DNA from: an uncultured Alphaproteobacteria bacterium | Lineage (GTDB): Bacteria > Pseudomonadota > Alphaproteobacteria > HIMB59 | DNA: 44,461 bases | Direction of reading: 5' to 3' | Assembly: GCA_902521155.1 (NCBI GenBank) | Contig: CABYQR010000008.1 | Span: 1 to 44,461, forward strand | Shown here: positions 1 to 6,805 of the stretch, one piece after another | Position numbering within the stretch: position 1 is the stretch's first letter | Layout of the letters: each line of letters starts with the position of its first letter | Translations under genes and position numbers: made by a program | The notes under the pieces: model-generated | The model's input: the letters and a program-made list of their open reading frames with translations, nothing else | Database searches by the model: none | Told to the model about the DNA's origin: nothing

Positions 1-1
1 A

Positions 2-1174
2 AAAAAAATTAGAAATTATCCCATAACATATTTGGACTCTGCTGCTAGCACTCAAAAACCAAAATCAGTTATTGAATCCTTAACTAATTTTTATGAGAAT
101 TCATATGAAAATGTTCATAGAGGTATGAACTCTCTGAGTATCAGCGCTACAGATCAATTTGAAAGAACAAGAGAAAGCGTAAAAGATTTCATTAATGCCA
201 AATCATCTAAAGAAGTAATTTTTACTAGAGGCGCAACTGACTCTATAAATATTATAGCTAATTCTCTCATTAAAAAATTTCAAGATGGGGGTCAAGTGGT
301 TATTACTGAATTAGAGCACCATTCTAACTACCTTCCCTGGATGAAGATCTGCGATAATTCAAACTTAGAATTAAAAATAGTTCCAGTTAATGAAAATGGA
401 ATTATTGATGAGCAACAAATAATAGATATCTGCAGCGATACTACAAAAATACTAGCTATAACTCATATGTCTAATGTTACAGGGCAAATCTTAGATATTA
501 AAAAAATCAAATCTAGTATATCAAAAGATATCCTTATAGCTCTTGATGGATGTCAATCTATAGCTCATTGTAATATTGACGTTCAAGATTTAGACTGTGA
601 ATTTTATTCCTTTTCTTCTCATAAATTATATGGCCCATCGGGTGTAGGTATTTTATTCGGTAAACAAAAAATTCTCGAAGATATAGATCCCCCCTTTCTT
701 GGTGGCGGAATGATTAATGACGTATCTTTATCAACTTTTTCTTATGCAGATCTCCCTAATAAATTCGAACCTGGTACACCGTCTATAGAAGCTGTAGTTG
801 GTCTTAATGCTTCTCTAGAATATTTAAATAAAATTAATTTCTATAGTTATTTTGAAGAAGAAAATAAGATGAGAAATACTTTAATTGAAAGACTAAAAGA
901 TATTCCTTCAATTCAAATCTATGGCATTGATAAGCAAATAAATGCTAGCTCAATAGTTTCATTTAATATTATTGATAAAAATTATAATGATATTTCTACT
1001 TTTCTTGATCAGTATGGAATAATGATAAGAGGAGGGCAACATTGCTGTCAGCCTTTCATGAAAAAAATGAATATTCCTGGTTCTTGTCGTGCTTCATTTG
1101 GAATTTATAATGATATCAATGATATTGACATCCTAGTCGACTCTTTAGAAAAAACAGTTAAATTACTTCAATAA
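2..1174 (+). CDS. sufS: cysteine desulfurase SufS (5' end cut by the window)
   Basis: PLP-dependent group II cysteine desulfurase, which takes sulfur from cysteine for Fe-S cluster assembly in the SUF pathway. The frame is open to the window edge and reads YPITYLDSAASTQKP, the usual SufS N-terminal motif. The TTG at 32 is therefore an internal Leu codon, and the true start lies upstream. Counting from position 32, the PLP lysine is K198 in SFSSHKLYG and the catalytic cysteine is C338 in RGGQHCCQP; the conserved ELEHHSN motif is also present. The stop overlaps the next start (TAATG). The following DUF59 and A-type carrier genes mark this as the end of a suf operon, with sufB/C/D expected upstream. 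Family assignment is secure. Confidence 0.95.
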   Translation, partial: KKIRNYPITYLDSAASTQKPKSVIESLTNFYENSYENVHRGMNSLSISATDQFERTRESVKDFINAKSSKEVIFTRGATDSINIIANSLIKKFQDGGQVVITELEHHSNYLPWMKICDNSNLELKIVPVNENGIIDEQQIIDICSDTTKILAITHMSNVTGQILDIKKIKSSISKDILIALDGCQSIAHCNIDVQDLDCEFYSFSSHKLYGPSGVGILFGKQKILEDIDPPFLGGGMINDVSLSTFSYADLPNKFEPGTPSIEAVVGLNASLEYLNKINFYSYFEEENKMRNTLIERLKDIPSIQIYGIDKQINASSIVSFNIIDKNYNDISTFLDQYGIMIRGGQHCCQPFMKKMNIPGSCRASFGIYNDINDIDILVDSLEKTVKLLQ

Positions 1175-1564
1175 TGGTTGATAAAGAATTATCTGATTTT
1201 ATGCCTAAGGCAAACTCAGATGGAGAACTTGTGTTTGGTGAATTTTTATCTGAAGTCTCAAAGCCATTAGAAAAAAAAATAATTATTGATCAATTAACAA
1301 AAATTAATGACCCTGAGTTAGGTATAAATATTTATGATCTTGGTTTGATTTACGATATTGATATTGATAAATTTAATAATATCAAGATTTCCATGACTCT
1401 AACAACTGTCAATTGCCCTGTTGCTGATAGCTTTCCTTTAGATGTAGCAAAAAAAAGTCCATGAAATATCTAATTCAGGTCAAGTTAGTGTTAAACTAAC
1501 ATTTGAACCACCTTGGAATAAAGATATGATGAGCGAAGATGCTAGATTGGTATTAGGTTATTAA
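1174..1564 (+). pseudogene. sufT: SufT-like DUF59/MIP18-family Fe-S maturation protein, frameshifted at an A8 run
   Basis: The frame opened by the ATG at 1174 carries the DUF59 core (NDPELGINIYDLGLIYDI, then LTTVNCPVAD) but stops at 1462-1464 after 96 codons. Shifting by one base at the run of eight A (1449-1456) restores a protein of about 129 residues. Its restored tail reads VKLTFEPPWNKDMMSEDARL, the normal C-terminal signature of SufT-like proteins, and ends at the TAA 1562-1564, directly before the next ATG at 1565. Loss of one A is needed (a +1 change, not -1). The shift may be a sequencing or assembly indel, a recent mutation, or a site of polymerase slippage. The intact downstream half argues against long-standing decay. 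SufT-like proteins help mature Fe-S proteins. The position between sufS and the A-type carrier fits this role. Confidence 0.85.
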
Positions 1565-1900
1565 ATGTCCACTCCACTTTTTAAACTTTCTTCAAATGCA
1601 CAAGATCAAATTAGCCAACTATTGGGTAAGAACCAAGGTGCTATTGGTCTAAAAATTGCTCTTAATACAAAAGGGTGTGCAGGTTTAAGCTATGTTATGG
1701 ACTACGCCAATGAAAATAATATTGAAGGATGTGAGCTAGTTAATGATTATAAGTTCCCCCTCTATATCGATAATAAAGCAATTATGTTTGTTATTGGTAC
1801 TGAGATGGATTATGTCAAAGAAGAATTTGGTGAACGTTTCACTTTTAACAACCCTAATCAAACAAGTGAATGTGGTTGTGGCGAAAGCTTTCACGTTTAA
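1565..1900 (+). CDS. sufA: A-type iron-sulfur carrier protein (SufA/IscA/ErpA family)
   Basis: This 111-residue HesB/IscA-domain protein takes Fe-S clusters from the scaffold and delivers them to apo-enzymes. The three cluster-binding cysteines of the family are present: C38 (KGCAGLSY) and C103 and C105 (SECGCGESF). The length is normal. The ATG follows directly on the restored stop of the sufT-like gene, so the three suf genes look co-transcribed. Which A-type subfamily it belongs to (SufA, IscA or ErpA) cannot be fixed from sequence alone; the suf context favours SufA. It is the last recognisable suf gene here. Confidence 0.92.
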   Translation: MSTPLFKLSSNAQDQISQLLGKNQGAIGLKIALNTKGCAGLSYVMDYANENNIEGCELVNDYKFPLYIDNKAIMFVIGTEMDYVKEEFGERFTFNNPNQTSECGCGESFHV

Positions 1901-1913
1901 TTAACTTACATTT

Positions 1914-2768
1914 ATGGTTGTATTTTTAGGTATATTATCCGCTCTTAGTTTTGGAGTTGGTGATTTTTTAGCAAGATTTAGTTCTCAAGAAGTCGGATTT
2001 AAAAATTCTTTATTTTTTATGTTAGTTGTCGGTTCTATTTTTTACATTTTTATATTTTTTTTTTTGGGGGACGGTTTAGCACCTAATGCTATAGGCTTAA
2101 GCAATAGTTTTCTCTCAGGTATTTTAATTATGTTTGGTCTCCTGTGTCTTTACAGGGGATTACAAATGGGGCCTGTTTCAATAGTTGCTCCAATAGTTGC
2201 CATTAACCCTCTTTTTGTTTTTTCAATTCGTTTCGCACTGGGGAGCGAACCTACTTTAATTCAATGGATATCTACTTTAATTGTAATATCTGGAGCTGTT
2301 TTCGTATCTATCAGCGCAGAAAGTCATGAAGAAAGTCTGGGTTTAACTAAAAAACAAATAAAAGATTCTGTTATCATATCCTTTATTTCAAGTGTGATGC
2401 TTGCTTTAGGATTGGTTTTTTCTCAGGAGGCATCAAATACTCTTAATACACTTGAAACCGTTATCTATATAAGATTTTTTAGTCTTTTAGGAATAGCAAC
2501 CCTTCTTTTATTTACAAAATCGAAAATATTTTTAACTAAAAAATCCATACCAATACTTTTTTTCCAAGGAATTCTTGAGACCACTGGTTATTTTTGTTTA
2601 GTCTACGCTTATGCATTCGACCGAGTGAGCATTGCTGTTGTAATTTCATCAGGTTTTGGTCTTGTGACAGTTATATTGGCCAGGTTTATTTTAAAAGAAA
2701 CAATATCTAAGATTCAAGCTTCCGGTATCTGCTTATCTTTTTTAGGAGTAGTGGGTCTTATTATCTAG
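1914..2768 (+). CDS. EamA/DMT-superfamily membrane transporter
   Basis: This 284-residue, very hydrophobic protein has about ten predicted membrane segments in two similar halves, the drug/metabolite transporter (EamA) pattern. The first half ends with RGLQMGPVSIVAPIVAINPL, the typical helix 3-4 region. The second half has the matching AYAFDRVSIAVVISS. The substrate is unknown; amino acids, nucleosides or other metabolites are possible in this family. It starts 13 bases after the A-type carrier. Its last 8 bases overlap the end of the opposing transporter gene. An unusual T11G5 run (2055-2070) lies in the reading frame and would inactivate the gene if its length changed. Confidence 0.85.
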   Translation: MVVFLGILSALSFGVGDFLARFSSQEVGFKNSLFFMLVVGSIFYIFIFFFLGDGLAPNAIGLSNSFLSGILIMFGLLCLYRGLQMGPVSIVAPIVAINPLFVFSIRFALGSEPTLIQWISTLIVISGAVFVSISAESHEESLGLTKKQIKDSVIISFISSVMLALGLVFSQEASNTLNTLETVIYIRFFSLLGIATLLLFTKSKIFLTKKSIPILFFQGILETTGYFCLVYAYAFDRVSIAVVISSGFGLVTVILARFILKETISKIQASGICLSFLGVVGLII

Positions 2769-3657
2769 TCATATTCTGAAGTCTTTTTTTATCAAAACGA
2801 TAAGAGTTCATGGCTATTGCCACACAAATTATAAGACCACCAATAATAGTATTTGTATTTGGTACCTCGTTAATTCCTAGAATAGGCAACCAGGCCCAAA
2901 ATATTCCCCCAACAACCTCTAAAAGAGAGAGCATTGTTAGTTCTCCAGAAAGTAATTGCTTCGAACCAATACTAAAGAGTATTAGACCTGAAGCTACTAT
3001 ACATCCATGAAATATACTCAATCCAATATTCTTTAAAGGTAAATAAAAATCTTGCCCTTGAAAAATCATTAAAAGAATAGAGATTATTGCACAAAACATT
3101 CCTGCATAAATTATTATATAAAATTTTTTAAAATCACTCTTGCTTCTTAAAGTTACTGTAAAAGCAGAGAAACCTAAGCTCGAAATGAAACCCATAAGTA
3201 ATCCAAAAAAAGAACCACTAAATGCACTGGCATAAATCATAACTAATGTTCCTATAAAAGCTATGATCATGCTAATAAGATTTTGAAAAGATATTTTTTC
3301 TGATAAAAAAATAAAAGCTAGTATAGAAGCTAAGAAAGGCATCAAAGCTAACATAAATAAAGTTACCGCTGCTGTAGTGTAGCTAATAGAATAAATAAAA
3401 CCTAAAAAAGCTGTTGTTAAACTTAATCCACCAATAATTGTAATTTTATCTATTGTTAGGATTTTTTTAGCAAAAGATGAACCCTCATTAATTGATAAAT
3501 AAAATCCTATAATTAAGGCTACAGTCGTTCCTCTTATTACCAAATATGGTAATTGATACATTTGAGGATTAATCATACTTTTCACTACTAATGGCCCAAA
3601 ACTCCAAATAAACCCGCTCATTACAACAATTAGTACCGCTTTAAGATGATCGCTCAT
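2761..3657 (-). CDS. EamA/DMT-superfamily membrane transporter
   Basis: This 298-residue predicted inner-membrane protein has ten hydrophobic segments in two halves. It begins with a helix containing SGFIWSFGPLVVKS, a common EamA N-terminal pattern, and the second half contains LLSGELTMLSLLEVVGGIFW, the helix 8-9 signature. It is only distantly similar to the neighbouring transporter at 1914 and points towards it, with 3' ends overlapping by 8 bases. It lies 39 bases downstream of thrS on the same strand, so it may be transcribed with hisI-thrS. The substrate cannot be deduced from sequence. Confidence 0.85.
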   Translation of the reverse strand: MSDHLKAVLIVVMSGFIWSFGPLVVKSMINPQMYQLPYLVIRGTTVALIIGFYLSINEGSSFAKKILTIDKITIIGGLSLTTAFLGFIYSISYTTAAVTLFMLALMPFLASILAFIFLSEKISFQNLISMIIAFIGTLVMIYASAFSGSFFGLLMGFISSLGFSAFTVTLRSKSDFKKFYIIIYAGMFCAIISILLMIFQGQDFYLPLKNIGLSIFHGCIVASGLILFSIGSKQLLSGELTMLSLLEVVGGIFWAWLPILGINEVPNTNTIIGGLIICVAIAMNSYRFDKKRLQNMTR

Positions 3658-3696
3658 TAACGAAATTACATTAATTTAAAAATTAAAAAAAAATAC

Positions 3697-5481
3697 CTAA
3701 TTATTTTGAAAGAATTCTTTAAACTCTTCAATAGCAGCAAAAGAAGTATTTTCACCTTTTCTACTTCTCAAATTAAAATTTTTAGACTCAATCTCTTTTT
3801 CTCCAACCACGAGTGAATAAGGTATTTTTTTAGAAACTGAGTTTCTAATTTTATATCCTAATTTATTGTCCGAGCCGTCAACTACGGTTCTAATACCAGC
3901 TTCTTTTAATTGCTGGTTTAATTCATTGCAGTATTCAATAAATTTTTCTGACACTGGTAGTATCGCTAATTGAATAGGCGTAATAAATAAAGGAACCCAA
4001 CCATTAGTATTTTCTAATATAATAGCTATAAACCTCTCTAAAGACCCCACAACTGCCCTATGAATCATTATAGGTGTCTGATTTTTATCATTGGTATCTT
4101 TATATTTGGCACCTAATCTTTCAGGTAAATTGAAATCTATTTGAATAGTTCCACATTGCCATTCTCTTCCAAGAGAGTCTTCTAGAGTAAATTCAATCTT
4201 AGGACCATAGAAGGCACCTTCGCCTTCAAGTATATTAAACTCTTTGTTATTATCACTGAGAACTTTTTTAAGTTGATTTTCTGCATTATCCCAATTTTCC
4301 TTTGTTCCTATACTTTTTTCAGGTTTCGTAGAAATGTTGTATTTAATTTTTTCAAATCCAAATCTTTTATAAACTCTCTCTATCAAGAGAGCTGTTTCAT
4401 TACAGACATCATAAATTTGATCACCTGTACAAAAGATATGAGCGTCATCTTGTGTGAACCCTCTAACTCTAAATAGGCCATTTAATGCCCCAGAAGGTTC
4501 ATATCTATGACATTTACCAAATTCTGAGTAACGTAAGGGGAGATCCTTATATGTTATAAGTTGTGAATTAAAGAGAACTATATGACATGGACAATTCATA
4601 GGTTTAAGAGCAAAAGTTTTATTATCAGTTTCAGATGTAAACATATTTTCTTTAAAATTATCCCAATGACCAGATTTGATCCAAAGCTCATTTGAAACTA
4701 ATTCAGGTGTTTTAACCTCTAAATAGTTTAATTTTTGTTGCTCTGATCTAATATATTTTTCAATATTTTGGTAAAGAGTTAAGCCTTTTTCTTTCCAAAA
4801 AACATTTCCGGCAGACAGGTCAGTTAACAAAAATAAACCCATATCCGTTCCTAATCTTCGATGATTTCTTTCTTTAGCTTCCTCTAAATTCTTGAGATAT
4901 TTGTTAAGTTCTCTTTCACTATAAAAAGCAGTTGCATAAATACGTTGCAACATTTTATTTGTACTTATTCCCCTCCAATAAGCTCCTGATACACTGGTTA
5001 TCTTAAAATTAGCATCATACTCTGTGGTAGAAGAATGATGGGGACCTTTGCACAAATCAGTAAAGTTTTTTTGATCGTATAAATTAATTTCAGCAGAATT
5101 ATCAAGATTATTAATTAACTCAACTTTATATTGATTATCTTTAAAAATTTCTAAAGCATCTTCTTTAGAAACAGATCTTTTTTTAAAATCTCTGCCCTCA
5201 GACAAGATTTTTTTCATTTGAGCTTCTATTTTACTTAGATCTTCATCCGAAAGAGTGTTCTCCATATCAAAGTCATAGTAAAAACCATTTTTAATGAAAG
5301 GACCTATAGTAGGTTTAGCATTAGGAAATAAAGTAGTGACAGCCTCTGCTAATATATGAGCCATGTCATGGCGCATAATATTTAAAGCATCTTCTGATTT
5401 AGATTTTATAGGCACACCATCTATTATTTCATGATCGTAATACTCATCATTATGATCTTTATATGCAATGATTTCATTCAT
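3697..5481 (-). CDS. thrS: threonyl-tRNA synthetase lacking a complete TGS domain
   Basis: Class II aminoacyl-tRNA synthetase that charges tRNA-Thr. At 594 residues it is about 45 shorter than the E. coli enzyme, and the shortfall is mostly at the N terminus. The editing domain is intact: HxxxH is H38/H42 and CxxxH is C144/H148. The catalytic domain shows the zinc ligands C297 (KPMNCPCH), H348 (DDAHIF) and the His of IMIHRAVVGSLERF. The C-terminal anticodon-binding domain is present. E. coli has a TGS domain at residues 1-62 and its editing HxxxH at H73/H77; here the equivalent histidine is residue 38, so most of TGS is missing. The start ATG overlaps the hisI stop by 4 bases (ATGA), implying translational coupling and leaving no room for a longer reading frame. 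Confidence 0.96.
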   Translation of the reverse strand: MNEIIAYKDHNDEYYDHEIIDGVPIKSKSEDALNIMRHDMAHILAEAVTTLFPNAKPTIGPFIKNGFYYDFDMENTLSDEDLSKIEAQMKKILSEGRDFKKRSVSKEDALEIFKDNQYKVELINNLDNSAEINLYDQKNFTDLCKGPHHSSTTEYDANFKITSVSGAYWRGISTNKMLQRIYATAFYSERELNKYLKNLEEAKERNHRRLGTDMGLFLLTDLSAGNVFWKEKGLTLYQNIEKYIRSEQQKLNYLEVKTPELVSNELWIKSGHWDNFKENMFTSETDNKTFALKPMNCPCHIVLFNSQLITYKDLPLRYSEFGKCHRYEPSGALNGLFRVRGFTQDDAHIFCTGDQIYDVCNETALLIERVYKRFGFEKIKYNISTKPEKSIGTKENWDNAENQLKKVLSDNNKEFNILEGEGAFYGPKIEFTLEDSLGREWQCGTIQIDFNLPERLGAKYKDTNDKNQTPIMIHRAVVGSLERFIAIILENTNGWVPLFITPIQLAILPVSEKFIEYCNELNQQLKEAGIRTVVDGSDNKLGYKIRNSVSKKIPYSLVVGEKEIESKNFNLRSRKGENTSFAAIEEFKEFFQNN

Positions 5482-5810
5482 AATTTTAATTTTTTAAAAA
5501 AGCAAGTCTTAGCTCCAGTATGACAAGCACCTGAACCATCTAGGTCAACTTCAAAAATTAAAGTATCGTTATCACAATCTGAATAAATATTAAACAGTTT
5601 TAAAACATTTCCAGATGTTTCTCCCTTGAGCCATATCTTTTTTTTACTTCTACTCCAAAAATACGCTTTATTATTCTTAAGCGATAAGGTTAATGACTCT
5701 TGATTAGAATAGGCAACCATAAGAATTTCCTTAGTTGAGCGTTCCTGTGCTATAGTAGGTATTAGCCCATCTGAATTAAAAACTAGTTGATTTAATTTGA
5801 TATTTTCCAA
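5478..5810 (-). CDS. hisI: phosphoribosyl-AMP cyclohydrolase HisI
   Basis: This enzyme hydrolyses the adenine ring of phosphoribosyl-AMP, the third step of histidine biosynthesis. The 110-residue length is that of the stand-alone enzyme without the HisE domain. Conserved elements are YFWSRSKKKIWLKGETSGN, the metal-binding D78-C79-D80-N81-D82 cluster, and zinc cysteines C96 and C103 in GACHTGAKTCFF. The gene ends in a 4-base overlap with thrS. No other his gene is in the window, so the enzyme is encoded apart from the rest of its pathway. The 68-base gap to dusA must hold divergent promoters, but I see no clear consensus there. Confidence 0.95.
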   Translation of the reverse strand: MENIKLNQLVFNSDGLIPTIAQERSTKEILMVAYSNQESLTLSLKNNKAYFWSRSKKKIWLKGETSGNVLKLFNIYSDCDNDTLIFEVDLDGSGACHTGAKTCFFKKLKL

Positions 5811-5878
5811 TGATTTGAATTTTTAATGATTTTTACTTTTATTGCAGTATTTTTCAATGAAGAAAAGTTATTTTTAAA

Positions 5879-6805
5879 ATGAAGTATTATTTAGCACCAA
5901 TGATGGGCTACTCAGATTGTTATCTAAGATGCCTAGCCGACAATATATATGAAGAAAATATCACTACATTTTCTGAAATGATTGTTGATAAAGCAATTAT
6001 TCATAATGAAATTAAAACTTTAGAAAAACATTTTTTAAAAACTAATCGAAGTGCAATCCAAATAGCTGGCTCAGACCCTAAAGAGATCAAAGAGTCTATT
6101 CAAAAATTAAATCAGATAGAGTATATAAAACACCTTAATTTCAATCTTGGATGCCCAAGCTCTCGTGTTCAAGAAAATAAATTAGGTCTAGCGTTAACTA
6201 AAGAACCTTCACTAGTTGAAAAATGTCTTGAATCAGTTGTGGAATATAAAAATGAAATAACTGTTAAATGTAGATTAGGTCTGGGCTTAGAAGAGGATAT
6301 AGATTACATCTTTTCTTACCTGAGTTTATTTTCCAATTTGGGTATTAAAACTATTTTTATTCATTGTAGAAACGGTGTTTTAAATTTAGATACTAAAAAG
6401 AACAGAACTATTCCTACAATTAATTATGAATTATTTTTAAGATGCAAAGATGAATTTCCCGATCTTAATTTAATTCCAAATGGGGAAATAAATACTAAAG
6501 AAACATTCGAATTCTTTGTTAAACACGGAGTTACTAATTTTATGATAGGAAGACAATTTGCTAAAGATATTTTTTTTCCTGAAAAAATTGGTTTATATGA
6601 AATTAAGAATAAAAAAATGGCTATTTTAAAATCAATTAATGATTTTCGTTCACATAAATTTTTAAATATAAATCTTATAAAAAAAAGTATTTATACTCTT
6701 TTAAATGATATCCCTAACTCTAAAAATATTCGAAAAGAAATTACTATTATGGAAGATATTAATAGTTTGCAAAACTATTTTGAAAGTAATGAGTTGTGGA
6801 ATTAG
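5879..6805 (+). CDS. dusA: tRNA-dihydrouridine synthase, DusA type
   Basis: FMN- and NADPH-dependent enzyme reducing uridines in the tRNA D-loop. At 308 residues it is slightly short for DusA. The N-terminal APMMGYSD opens the TIM barrel. The catalytic cysteine is C92 in FNLGCPSSRVQ, the DusA-specific form of the motif. VKCRLGLGLEE and FIHCRNGVLN follow, and NRTIPTINYELF resembles the ENREIPPLDY stretch of E. coli DusA. The phosphate-binding end is PNGEINTKE and FMIGRQFAKD. The 3' end overlaps glnE by 10 bases. The C-terminal third is Lys/Asn-rich and poorly conserved. Confidence 0.88.
   Translation: MKYYLAPMMGYSDCYLRCLADNIYEENITTFSEMIVDKAIIHNEIKTLEKHFLKTNRSAIQIAGSDPKEIKESIQKLNQIEYIKHLNFNLGCPSSRVQENKLGLALTKEPSLVEKCLESVVEYKNEITVKCRLGLGLEEDIDYIFSYLSLFSNLGIKTIFIHCRNGVLNLDTKKNRTIPTINYELFLRCKDEFPDLNLIPNGEINTKETFEFFVKHGVTNFMIGRQFAKDIFFPEKIGLYEIKNKKMAILKSINDFRSHKFLNINLIKKSIYTLLNDIPNSKNIRKEITIMEDINSLQNYFESNELWN

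Noticed and set aside
32-34. TTG at 32 as the start of sufS
   Set aside because: The frame is open to the window edge and codes for the conserved residues before LDSAAS, so this is an internal leucine codon.
2810-3010. Open frame antisense to the minus-strand EamA gene
   Set aside because: It is a shadow frame with no ribosome-binding site. The opposite strand has a well-supported membrane protein.
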